DNA of 17,561 bases, taken from TMED27 sp963922705. GTDB taxonomy: Bacteria; Pseudomonadota; Alphaproteobacteria; Micavibrionales; Micavibrionaceae. Both the position numbers and the translations under genes were made by a program. The notes under the pieces are model-generated. The model did no database searches. It was not told the origin of the DNA and saw only the letters and a list, made by a program, of their open reading frames with translations. Within the stretch, counting starts at the first letter, position 1. Each line of letters opens with the position of its first letter. The stretch is taken from positions 1 to 17,561 of the forward strand of contig CAWUJS010000036.1 in NCBI GenBank assembly GCA_963922705.1, written 5' to 3'. Of this stretch, positions 6,403-12,603 are shown piece after piece.

Positions 6403-7491
6403 TTAGGCTGCCTGGCTCGAGACAGTCAGTGCGCTTAAGGCAACGTCGCGAAAACTATACTCGCTCTGCTTCAGTCCAATTTTATCGGCGATGTTTTTGA
6501 GTTGGGTGATGAAGTTTTCTTGGTTCAGGGCTTCGAGGTCGGCGTTGGTGCAGAGTGTTTCGTAATCGGCATAAGCGTCTTTGAATTTCAAGCATGCGCC
6601 TGGCATGGGGATTAGGCGGGCGAGTGCCCAGTCTTCGACCATGCAAAGTGGGCGGGCATGGATAAGAAGTGGATCGGGCTCGTTATTATTAGCCGCTTGT
6701 GACACCGGTTTTTTAAAAATTTCGCTATGGCCGGTGGCTAAAAACAGCCCTAAGCTTGAGCCCAGCTCGACGATGACAGACAGAACGATCATGAGGCCCA
6801 GGCGGATATGATGATCGCTTACGCCAATCAGATTGGCTAATAATTGGCTTTGTGGATCACTTGATTGACCTGCGCCTTGTTGGATAAGCCTTTGTTTACG
6901 CTCTTTGACATCATTTAACGCCGCCTGGATTTCGTCGGCTTTGCGCGCTGTGGCCAGTTCGCCTTGCAGCTTAAAATACTGCGTGCAGAATGTCCGGCTT
7001 TCCGGGAGTGTGGCATCGCTGCAGCCTTTGGTGGAAGCCCAGCGTATATTTTGCTTTGCAACATTCAGCTCGGCTTCAATGGTTGGCGCAGGCCGATGTT
7101 GCGGGATTGCAGCCAAGGCATTTTGCGCCTTGGCAATATCATCCTGCACAGATATCAATTGCGCATTCAGCTTGTCTTGCCGCTCTGTGTTTTCTGTTCT
7201 GATGCTGGCGGCAAAACCGAAGGCGCTCAATAGCGAAAACCCCACAAACAGCGCCCAGACACATATCGCAGGTACGACAAACACGCGCCGCTTGTTTTGC
7301 CAGCCCCAGACAGCAAAAACCGGCAGCAAGGCTTTGAGCCCATCGGCTGCACCGGAGGCTGCGCCCAAGATCAGCGCTTCGGTTTGGTTGCGCCCCAATG
7401 ATGACAGGAAAGTGATATTCATCGCCGCTGAGACGCCAATTAGAATCAGGGCGGCAACAACGCCAATGACTGTGGCCAGCGCGCGCATCAT
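6403..7491 (-). CDS. Four-TM coiled-coil membrane protein of the mobilization cluster
   Basis: 362 residues with predicted membrane segments at about 5-28, 37-62, 70-94 and 230-254. Between the third and fourth lies a roughly 130-residue loop (100-225) rich in Gln, Ala and charged residues, probably coiled-coil. It contains a conserved-looking pair in GCSDATLPESRTFC (Cys157, Cys169). I have seen this layout, with the CSDATLPxSRxFC-type motif, in unnamed proteins of alphaproteobacterial plasmids and mobile elements. Its start overlaps the stop of the upstream gene by four bases (ATGA), so the two are translationally coupled. It is the last gene of the coupling-protein cluster. Because the coupling ATPase here has no membrane anchor of its own, this protein may supply one; that is inference. 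No clear terminator follows. Confidence 0.8.
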   Translation of the reverse strand: MMRALATVIGVVAALILIGVSAAMNITFLSSLGRNQTEALILGAASGAADGLKALLPVFAVWGWQNKRRVFVVPAICVWALFVGFSLLSAFGFAASIRTENTERQDKLNAQLISVQDDIAKAQNALAAIPQHRPAPTIEAELNVAKQNIRWASTKGCSDATLPESRTFCTQYFKLQGELATARKADEIQAALNDVKERKQRLIQQGAGQSSDPQSQLLANLIGVSDHHIRLGLMIVLSVIVELGSSLGLFLATGHSEIFKKPVSQAANNNEPDPLLIHARPLCMVEDWALARLIPMPGACLKFKDAYADYETLCTNADLEALNQENFITQLKNIADKIGLKQSEYSFRDVALSALTVSSQAA

Positions 7492-7751
7492 GATTTGTGA
7501 GCCTTGGTATCAAGCCCGCCGTAACAATGCTCGTAAGCATCAAGCGCCATACCTAAAAGGCGCGCTTGGCTGGTCTTGTCCCGTTTGGCGAGCGCTGTCA
7601 GCCGCCGCGCATCATCTTCATGAATGGTAAGATTTTTCTGGACGCGCTTGCCGCCAGTTTTGACTGGGCGCTGTTTCGGTTTGGCTTTTGATCGCAGATT
7701 CTTTGCAGCAAAGCGCGTTTTGAGAGCCTGAAGCTTATCGGCTGGCGGCAT
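7488..7751 (-). CDS. Small basic ribbon-helix-helix DNA-binding protein
   Basis: 87 residues. A very basic N-terminal tail (residues 1-35, many Lys/Arg) is followed by KRVQKNLTIHEDDARRLTAL and AKRDKTSQARLLGMALDAYE, which fits a ribbon-helix-helix domain (beta strand then two helices). Such proteins act as relaxosome accessory factors or autoregulators in mobilization operons. GGGAG lies about 11 bases before the ATG. It is 15 bases downstream of the preceding gene and overlaps the next by 4 bases. It is a second ribbon-helix-helix protein in the element besides the MobC-like one and could bind oriT or the operon promoter. Confidence 0.78.
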   Translation of the reverse strand: MPPADKLQALKTRFAAKNLRSKAKPKQRPVKTGGKRVQKNLTIHEDDARRLTALAKRDKTSQARLLGMALDAYEHCYGGLDTKAHKS

Positions 7752-7766
7752 AGCGTTTTAGCTCCC

Positions 7767-8045
7767 TTATTCTCTGTTGCGATCAAAGCTGGATTTGGCG
7801 CGGTGCTTGAGCATCGCTTTTTTGGCATCGTGATTGAGAGTTTGGCTTGCGCCTTTGAGCTTGGTTTCTAACAGCTTGATGCGGGCTTCTTGCATCTCGG
7901 CTATTTTGCGTTGCATGTCTGTTGCCTCGATCCCTGGCGGGGATAAATGCAACCCGGCCTGAGGCTTGGGCCGGGTTGCTTTACGGTGGTCCAGCTCTGC
8001 GCGCGTGGCTATCCTCGCGCTAGCCGGACCGGGCTTATTGCTCAT
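7767..8045 (-). CDS. Small charged coiled-coil protein (92 aa), unknown
   Basis: Not recognised. The N-terminal half is Pro/Arg/Lys-rich and probably disordered. Residues about 43-70 (MQRKIAEMQEARIKLLETKL) have a heptad-like pattern consistent with a short coiled coil. No cysteine or membrane segment. The ATG overlaps the stop of the upstream gene by 4 bases, a standard sign of translational coupling, which supports it as a real gene in the mobilization cluster. Confidence 0.68.
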   Translation of the reverse strand: MSNKPGPASARIATRAELDHRKATRPKPQAGLHLSPPGIEATDMQRKIAEMQEARIKLLETKLKGASQTLNHDAKKAMLKHRAKSSFDRNRE

Positions 8046-8371
8046 CGATCATAATCAAGCCCAGGCTCTTGCCGGACTTCCCTATTGGATGATTGCTTGC
8101 CTTTATCGCGTGTATCTTGCAGACGCTCTTGCGGCGTGCGCAGTGTCACCCGACCATTGACCGGCATGGCATCCAGCAGAACATCATGGCCCTGACCGTC
8201 TTTATGGGCGAAAGCCGCACCGACCCGGTTAAAATGGGCTTTGTTGTCCTGGCCTTCACGCACCTGATAGGCGATGTAGCTGGGTTGTTTGGGCCCGGCA
8301 TCACGCCTTTCATCGCGCTCATTATTGTTGCGCTGTGGTTTGTCGTTTCTGTTGTTGTCGTATCGGCTCAT
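8042..8371 (-). CDS. Conserved alphaproteobacterial mobile-element protein (109 aa)
   Basis: The first 28 residues are extremely polar (Asn, Asp, Arg, Gln). Then comes a compact domain, PSYIAYQVREGQDNKAHFNR, continuing GAAFAHKDGQGHD and VLLDAMPVNGRVTLR. I recall the pattern AY.VR......W/F.R.GAA..HKDG.G....LDA.P..GR..LR from small unnamed proteins on alphaproteobacterial plasmids and transfer islands; its biochemical role is not known to me. A strong AAGGAG lies about 7 bases before the ATG, just after the coupling-protein stop (16-base gap). Confidence 0.75.
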   Translation of the reverse strand: MSRYDNNRNDKPQRNNNERDERRDAGPKQPSYIAYQVREGQDNKAHFNRVGAAFAHKDGQGHDVLLDAMPVNGRVTLRTPQERLQDTRDKGKQSSNREVRQEPGLDYDR

Positions 8372-8387
8372 AAGAACTCCTTTTCGT

Positions 8388-10004
8388 TTAGGTTGGTTTG
8401 TATCCGTCGATATATGCCCACATCCCGGTCTGATATTGGGGGAAAGATGCGAACTTATGAGGAACGTTTTCTTTGATCACCCGCAGCATTTTCTTTCCGC
8501 GCCAGCTTGGGAGCGACACACGATCAACGGGCGGATGATAAGGATTGGGCAGGAACCGGCCTGCCATCTCAGTGCGTGAGAAGTACGGGAATTTTTGCGC
8601 TTTGACCGGCGGCAGGTTCTTACCGGAGATAAACAGAATTTGCGTATCCTCGGCCATGGCCAGGATTTCATCGGGCGTCATCAGCTTACGATGTTGTTTG
8701 GGCCGATGCTGGGCTTTGCGGTTTAAATGCGCAATCTCATAGACTGAGCCAAACGGATCATGTGTGCCCTGGATAAAGCCTTGCAGCGCATCCATTTTTT
8801 GTTTGCGCGCCTGATCCTGAACCAGCAAAGCATCATAGGACAGCGTTTCTGAGCCAATCATATTAGAGACCAGCTCGGCGGTTTGATAATCACGCACGCC
8901 AAAGAATTGACGCATCTGGGCTGAGCCGATAAAGCTTTGCAAAGATGCAGCGCCATAATGACGGATAATTTGCCCGGCATCTTGAAAGATTGCCCAAGCA
9001 CGAATGCCAGCCCCCCGGCCAAAGGTGAAGGCGCGCAAGAGCGCTTCGAATTTCCCCAGCTGCCCAGCTTCATCAACCAACAATATTACACGCGGCGCAC
9101 TTGGCACCCTGCCTTTATAAAGCATGGCCACAGTGAAGAAGAGCCGTAGGAGCGGTGACCAGAGCGAGAGATATTCAGCCGGCACATTCAGGAAGATTTT
9201 GCGGGCCTGGTGCGGATCGCAAAGATCAGCCAGTGAAAAATCATCTCCGTCCAAAGCCTCCATCAGGGCCGGATCATCCAGAAACCCCAAATTGGCATAA
9301 ATCTCGCCCATGATAGAGCCGAACTCTTTGGGGCTGTCTTGCTGCTTGGCGAGCATTTCACCGGCGGTGCGGCGTACATCTTCAAAACCTGAGGCCAGCA
9401 TCGCTTCCAGCGTATTGGCCCAGGCATCCGGCTCAGTCTCGATGGTGTTGATCAATCGGGCCAGGCGCGGCAAGGACGTTCGTCCATTATATTCCACATC
9501 GCATTTGAGGATGGCTTCGATATATCCCCGGCTGCGCAGCTCAAAATATTTGGAATTATCGCCGCCGCTCAGCGCCACCAACGCTTCGGTGATAAACTTA
9601 CAATCGGCGGCAAAAGTCGGCGCATCGCTTTTCAGGATATCCAGCGGGTTGCAGGCATGACGCGGCAGCTCCATCAACCCGAACGGATTCCAGCTATAGG
9701 CATATTCACCGTGCAGCGTATGGGCGATTTGAGAGATGGCCGCCAACTCACCGCGCGGATCAAGCGTCAGCATGCGCTGGCCTTTTGACCCGCAGACGAC
9801 ATTGCCCAAAAGATCGCGCAGTTTACCCGATCCAGCCCCGCCGATGGTCAGCATCGGCGCATCGCCCTCCAGGAAAAGCGGCTTACCCTCATAAAATCCG
9901 ATTTGCGGGCCGCCAGGCTTGAACAACCCAGCATCACGGATATCATGGTCATCGGCAAAACGAGCCGAGCCAAAGCGATACTCTTCATTGAATGAAAGAG
10001 ACAT
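8388..10004 (-). CDS. VirD4/TraG-type coupling ATPase (no membrane anchor)
   Basis: Predicted coupling protein that would dock the relaxosome to a type IV secretion channel and pump DNA. From the ATG ending at 10004 it has 538 residues. Walker A is GGAGSGK (55-61), followed by LTLDPRGELAAI (79-90), the strand after the P-loop typical of this family. Walker B is VILLVDE (306-312), and FGRGAGIRAWAIFQDAGQI (328-346) matches the family's R.YGI....Q...Q motif. An ATG at 10013 is an alternative start; the frame stays open to 10229, but that part looks non-coding. VirD4 proteins usually begin with two membrane helices; none is present here. The next genes, three small soluble proteins and a 4-TM protein, follow without real gaps, so they are likely co-transcribed. 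Confidence 0.88.
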   Translation of the reverse strand: MSLSFNEEYRFGSARFADDHDIRDAGLFKPGGPQIGFYEGKPLFLEGDAPMLTIGGAGSGKLRDLLGNVVCGSKGQRMLTLDPRGELAAISQIAHTLHGEYAYSWNPFGLMELPRHACNPLDILKSDAPTFAADCKFITEALVALSGGDNSKYFELRSRGYIEAILKCDVEYNGRTSLPRLARLINTIETEPDAWANTLEAMLASGFEDVRRTAGEMLAKQQDSPKEFGSIMGEIYANLGFLDDPALMEALDGDDFSLADLCDPHQARKIFLNVPAEYLSLWSPLLRLFFTVAMLYKGRVPSAPRVILLVDEAGQLGKFEALLRAFTFGRGAGIRAWAIFQDAGQIIRHYGAASLQSFIGSAQMRQFFGVRDYQTAELVSNMIGSETLSYDALLVQDQARKQKMDALQGFIQGTHDPFGSVYEIAHLNRKAQHRPKQHRKLMTPDEILAMAEDTQILFISGKNLPPVKAQKFPYFSRTEMAGRFLPNPYHPPVDRVSLPSWRGKKMLRVIKENVPHKFASFPQYQTGMWAYIDGYKPT

Positions 10005-10196
10005 TGAAACCATCCATTGTTTATCAGAAGGAAAATCATTGCTAGAGCGTGTTGCCACTATGGCCATCGCGCAGCGAAAATGCAGATTTTCGAGAACCGT
10101 ATCGCAGCGTATATTCCCATAGGTGAGAAGCGGAAAGCGCAGAAAATCTGTATTTGCAGCAAGCAGGGGGCGATAGTGTCGACGCGCTCTAAAATT

Positions 10197-10229
10197 ATGG
10201 GCCGCCCTATCAAAAAGGAAGCGGCCCAT
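10197..10229 (-). terminator. Strong stem-loop, likely terminator
   Basis: ATGGGCCGC (10197-10205) and GCGGCCCAT (10221-10229) form a perfect 9-bp GC-rich stem with a 15-base loop that can pair further (CCT/AGG). On the minus strand the stem is followed by AATTTTAG, a weak T-run. It lies 15 bases after the stop of the 10245-10463 gene, so it probably ends or attenuates the upstream membrane-protein transcript before the coupling ATPase. Confidence 0.55.
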
Positions 10230-10244
10230 GATTTAGACTTGCGC

Positions 10245-10463
10245 TTATTTGTAAACGGACGCTGTGGCTTTATGCTTCCACTTATATTTAATCTTGGACG
10301 CAATCACGAAGGCAGCCACCGCGATTAAGGCCTGTATGATAAAATGCCCGCCTTGATTAAAGGCACCAATCGCAACGAAAGAAAAAAACACGCCGACAAG
10401 CACAATAAAATGATGCAAGAACTGCAATGGCTTGTTGATGATAGTATCTGGTGTTCGTGGCAT
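10245..10463 (-). CDS. Small two-helix membrane protein (72 aa)
   Basis: Starts at ATG 10463, chosen because AAGGA lies 9 bases upstream; a TTG at 10496 would overlap the previous gene and has no ribosome binding site. Two hydrophobic helices, FIVLVGVFFSFVAIGAF (about 19-35) and FIIQALIAVAAFVIA (about 41-55), are followed by a basic tail (KIKYKWKHK) that would be cytoplasmic by the positive-inside rule. It follows another two-helix gene after 29 bases. Small hydrophobic pairs of this kind could recall VirB2/VirB3-sized channel parts, but I see no signature for either, so function is unassigned. Confidence 0.68.
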   Translation of the reverse strand: MPRTPDTIINKPLQFLHHFIVLVGVFFSFVAIGAFNQGGHFIIQALIAVAAFVIASKIKYKWKHKATASVYK

Positions 10464-10492
10464 ATCAGAAATCCTTATTCTGGAGTTTGGTT

Positions 10493-10786
10493 TCAAAGAA
10501 GCCTTGTTGCAATGGCAAGACCGCCCATAACGATGAGGGTTGCAACACTGGCCCTAGAAATAAAGAAAATGAGCAGTGCTAAAATCGCAATCCACGCCAA
10601 CTCAATCACAGGAATAAGCTCGTGCCCGTAACGTGCTGCGGCAAAAGCCAAAACCCATGAGATCGTTCGGCTATAGGCTTCAGGGACAGTAAAGAAGGTC
10701 ACAGCCACGGCCCCTGTATTCGCCAGCCCGGTCACCGAGCTCATAAAGATCGATTGAGTGGCCTGGCGTTGTTGTCTTTTGTCCAT
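10493..10786 (-). CDS. Small membrane protein (97 aa)
   Basis: The ATG at 10786 has an excellent AAGGAG/GGAGAAGG ribosome binding site. A polar N-terminus (MDKRQQRQATQSIF) precedes hydrophobic segments at about 18-34 (LANTGAVAVTFFTVP), 42-62 and 62-80 (ELAWIAILALLIFFIS), with a last one at about 81-95. The pattern suggests two to three membrane passes. No family recognised. It is placed second or third in the cluster that ends with the coupling ATPase group. Confidence 0.72.
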   Translation of the reverse strand: MDKRQQRQATQSIFMSSVTGLANTGAVAVTFFTVPEAYSRTISWVLAFAAARYGHELIPVIELAWIAILALLIFFISRASVATLIVMGGLAIATRLL

Positions 10787-10803
10787 TTTCTTCTCCTTCT
10801 CCC

Positions 10804-10938
10804 TTAAACAGGCTGGACCTTCTTCAAAGCAGGATCATAAAACGAAGCGTTGTCTTTGCTGTCTGCGTGGGCTTCGTTTGATCCGCTGATCAAGGTCTTA
10901 CGCCGATCCAAAAGGCTTTTGGGAAAGAGGCCGGGCAA
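10804..10938 (-). CDS. Possible small ORF or C-terminal extension (about 44 aa)
   Basis: This frame directly continues the frame of the 10948-11376 gene beyond its TAA. It reads LLPGLFPKSLLDRRKTLISG and ends NASFYDPALKKVQPV at a TAA 17 bases before the next gene's start. Composition looks protein-like and operon spacing fits, but the only start is TTG 10938 without a ribosome binding site. It may be a tiny gene or the former tail of the upstream protein cut off by a nonsense mutation. Confidence 0.33.
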   Translation of the reverse strand: MPGLFPKSLLDRRKTLISGSNEAHADSKDNASFYDPALKKVQPV

Positions 10939-10947
10939 AAGATCACA

Positions 10948-11376
10948 TTATTTGGCAATCCATTTTGCGCGCTCGGGATAAGCAATCCGAAACATCAGAT
11001 CGATGAGGCGCAGGCGCTCTAATATACGGGCTTGCGGTCGCTGTCGGGGCGCAAGATCGGCAAAAGCTAGGAAATCAGAAAGCCAGCGAAAGGAGCCATC
11101 ATCATTGAAGGCGGCATCGATATCTTCATCTTCAACAACAAAGACATCACCGTTTGGCCAGCTCACTTCCCCCTCAAAACCAAATATCACATCAGCCATG
11201 GTGTTAGGGAATTCACGCCGTGATAATCCAAGGGCGCGTGAGGCAATCGCCAGCCTTTGCACATGGGAGCGCCGCGAGAGCATATCATTACAGGCAACCG
11301 TTATTTGGCGCTGCGCTGCCGGGGTAAAAACACAAGGTCTGCAGACATTATTTTTACATCGATGACAAAATACCAT
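10948..11376 (-). CDS. Cys-containing accessory protein, paralog of 11849-12301
   Basis: 142 residues from the ATG at 11376, which has AAGGA 8 bases upstream; TTG 11382 was not chosen. The N-terminus MVFCHRCKNNVCRPCVF has four cysteines in two CxxC-like pairs (4/7 and 12/15), a possible zinc knuckle. The rest is homologous to the 11849-12301 product. Shared are an RR.(F/I)P..(A/V)AD pattern near 55-65, a G(D/Q)(V/I)(F/Y) strand, then RWL...(L/I)A.AD..P(R/K)QR.Q.R(I/V)L.RLRL near 100-130. Function unknown. It heads the coupling-protein cluster, directly downstream of a LexA-type box, so a regulatory or entry-control role is possible. Confidence 0.72.
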   Translation of the reverse strand: MVFCHRCKNNVCRPCVFTPAAQRQITVACNDMLSRRSHVQRLAIASRALGLSRREFPNTMADVIFGFEGEVSWPNGDVFVVEDEDIDAAFNDDGSFRWLSDFLAFADLAPRQRPQARILERLRLIDLMFRIAYPERAKWIAK

Positions 11377-11437
11377 AATCAAAATCCTTTCTTGTTTATT
11401 GTTGCTTTAAATCGATCAAAAACCTCCTTTCCAGTTG

Positions 11438-11452
11438 GGGGAATATGTCCCC
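11438..11452. promoter_or_regulatory. Palindrome GGGGA-N5-TCCCC in the cluster leader
   Basis: Perfect 5-bp arms around ATATG, between the LexA-type box and the first gene of the large minus-strand cluster. A near-perfect Shine-Dalgarno-like AAAGGAGGT follows at 11422-11430, about 46 bases before the real start, with no credible gene attached. Possible second operator or a translation-control site. Confidence 0.4.
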
Positions 11453-11471
11453 GTCAAGCGTTTAATAAAAA

Positions 11472-11486
11472 GAACATAAAGTGAAC
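11472..11486 (-). promoter_or_regulatory. Candidate LexA (SOS) box, GTTC-N7-GTTC
   Basis: On the minus strand the sequence is GTTCACTTTATGTTC, an exact match to the direct-repeat LexA box known in alphaproteobacteria (GTTC-N7-GTTC). It overlaps the -10 of a plausible minus-strand promoter, TTGCAG (11497-11502), 17 bases, TTATGT (11474-11479), and lies about 95 bases before the first gene of the coupling-protein cluster. Repressor binding there would block transcription until DNA damage. Confidence 0.58.
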
Positions 11487-11502
11487 ATAATGTCGCCTGC
11501 AA
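11474..11502 (-). promoter_or_regulatory. Candidate promoter of the coupling-protein cluster
   Basis: TTGCAG and TTATGT separated by 17 bases on the minus strand. The -35 matches consensus at 4 of 6 positions and the -10 at 3 of 6, so it is moderate at best. A second option nearby is TTGACG at 11452-11457 as a -35. The position between the terminator at 11789-11824 and the first gene fits a cluster promoter. Confidence 0.4.
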
Positions 11503-11504
11503 CA

Positions 11505-11788
11505 TGTTTTTTGCCCACCCCTTGCAACACCACAACCAGCGCGGGATAACGCGCACAAAAAAATAAATGAGGGAGCACCGACTCGCACCTCAAAAGCAAA
11601 AAGCGATTCGTTTTTTGCAAGGGCAGAGATAAAAAACGCTATGCCTACACCTACCACCGTCATAGCATTGAGGGAGTGCTATGATAGCCTTGTTGAAAAA
11701 AGCATAGGATGCTTAATAAACACGGGCGCAAACTTGCTAGGATTGGCTAGTAGATTTTTTGCTAAGGCGTTGATTTAGGAAAGAGATT
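11505..11788. other. Non-coding stretch with repeated GCTATG/CATAGC stems
   Basis: No gene supported. It contains CATAGCA (11661-11667) and TGCTATG (11677-11683), a 7-bp stem with a 9-base loop, a further GCTATG at about 11639-11644 that can pair with CATAGC, and AAGCAT/ATGCTT (11700-11705/11709-11714). The clustering of small stems in an AT-rich spacer between two terminated units could mark an oriT, a small RNA or a replication-type site. I cannot choose among these. Confidence 0.35.
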
Positions 11789-11824
11789 AAAAAAAAACGC
11801 TCTGGGCGATTGCCCAGAAGCGTT
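11789..11824 (-). terminator. Intrinsic terminator of the 11849-12301 gene
   Basis: On the minus strand AACGCT-T-CTGGGC, loop AATC, GCCCAG-AGCGTT forms a 12-bp stem with a single bulge, followed immediately by a run of nine T. It begins 24 bases after the stop of the upstream gene. Textbook rho-independent terminator. Confidence 0.9.
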
Positions 11825-11848
11825 ATGTTCAGATTGATTTAATCACGA

Positions 11849-12301
11849 TCAAAGCTTTTTGCGGCAGGGCCGGTCGATACGGCCATCCAGGCATAAAGCC
11901 AATTCCAAAAGCCGAAGCCTTGGCAGTACCCGGTCTTGCGCTCGCTGTTTTGGTAGGATGTCTGCACTAGCAATCAGATTACCAAGCCAACGGCAATGCT
12001 CCATATCTGGCAACACATCATCGACAATCGTGTCGTGCAGCTCGTAAATCTGGCCGCTTGTAAACCGGCATTCGATGTCCTCTGCATAAAGAGCATCGGC
12101 AACGAAATCTGGAATAGAGCGTCTTGGGATATTCAATGCTTTCAACCCTTGAGCGATCTTCTGAATTGTCTTCGGTTTACGCAGATACCGATCCGAAGCC
12201 ACAAGAACGCGGCGTATATTATCATTGGCTGGTTTGAGATTATCAAAGAGGCAAGGCTGGTTCACAAAATACCTGCCGCAAGCGCAAAGAATTGCAGACA
12301 T
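11849..12301 (-). CDS. Accessory protein (150 aa), paralog of 10948-11376
   Basis: The ATG at 12301 has AGGA 8 bases upstream. The N-terminus MSAILCACGRYFVNQPCLF has three cysteines, a reduced version of the paired cysteines of its paralog. The conserved core includes LNIPRRSIPDFVADALYAED (about 54-73), then CRWLGNLIASADILPKQRAQ followed by DRVLPRLRLLEL (about 103-134). The two proteins align over most of their length with clear but low identity, an old duplication or two recruited members of one family. No known function. It stands as its own unit: a leader hairpin with T-run 26 bases before the start, and a strong terminator right after. The 45-bp repeat shared with the mobC upstream region lies 131 bases ahead. 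Confidence 0.75.
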   Translation of the reverse strand: MSAILCACGRYFVNQPCLFDNLKPANDNIRRVLVASDRYLRKPKTIQKIAQGLKALNIPRRSIPDFVADALYAEDIECRFTSGQIYELHDTIVDDVLPDMEHCRWLGNLIASADILPKQRAQDRVLPRLRLLELALCLDGRIDRPCRKKL

Positions 12302-12326
12302 TATACTTCCTCATGCTTTTAAATTG

Positions 12327-12352
12327 AAAAAAAGCCGCGATATTCGCGACCT
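12327..12352 (-). terminator. Leader hairpin with T-run (possible attenuator)
   Basis: On the minus strand CGCGA-ATA-TCGCG, extendable by two flanking pairs, is followed by seven T. It lies 26 bases before the 11849-12301 start and well after the terminator of the previous gene. It would cut transcripts entering that gene, so attenuation is a possibility. A weaker stem (CCCG-TTAAGG-CGGG) lies just upstream, about 12376-12389. Confidence 0.6.
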
Positions 12353-12431
12353 TTTAATCATGCAGAAGAAACCCCGCCTTAACGGGCTAGCACTGGGCGC
12401 TATCTGGGCGGATTAACTTGTGATACCTAAG

Positions 12432-12476
12432 CAAACATTATCCGGTTGACTAGAGAATCGCAAATATGATTCCGTT
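12432..12476. repeat. 45-bp direct repeat, copy 2 (upstream of 11849-12301)
   Basis: Partner of 4389-4433 (38/45 identical, same orientation). Read toward the downstream minus-strand gene it offers TTGCGA, 15 bases, GATAAT as a possible promoter; the GATAAT and the CAACCG before it are identical in both copies. If read in the protein frame open in copy 1, this copy has a stop, so conservation is more likely at DNA level. The remaining bases of 12302-12603 hold only the two terminators. Confidence 0.7.
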
Positions 12477-12542
12477 TCCCCATTGATTCGGGAGGGCGGG
12501 AATATGGCGGGTAAATCTTCGGTTATCCATTGAACAAACCTC

Positions 12543-12577
12543 CAAAAATCCGTCCCCTAAACAAGCAGGAGACGGAT
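12543..12577 (-). terminator. Intrinsic terminator of the 12604-13200 gene
   Basis: On the minus strand ATCCGTCTCC, a 10-base loop and GGGGACGGAT form a 10-bp stem with one G-U pair, followed by TTTT. It starts 27 bases after the stop codon. Good rho-independent terminator. Confidence 0.82.
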
Positions 12578-12603
12578 GCTTAGGAGGGCGTTCCTTGGGC
12601 GGA

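Noticed and set aside
6135..6500. Plus-strand open frame starting with an ATGA overlap to the 5560-6138 gene
   Set aside because: Odd composition rich in Arg, Cys and Ser, no ribosome binding site, and about 100 bases run over the 3' end of the minus-strand membrane-protein gene. Only a short IS66-like piece in it looks meaningful.
6905..7630. Long plus-strand open frame opposite the 4-TM protein
   Set aside because: Antisense shadow: Ser/Ala/Arg-rich sequence, no start signal, and it runs through two well-supported minus-strand genes.
10005..10229. N-terminal extension of the coupling ATPase (75 extra codons)
   Set aside because: The extension has no family resemblance, no ribosome binding site, and would begin inside the strong 10197-10229 stem-loop.
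11454..11663. Minus-strand open frame of 69 codons over the SOS-type box
   Set aside because: It overlaps the putative promoter and LexA box, starts without a ribosome binding site, and has a low-information composition.
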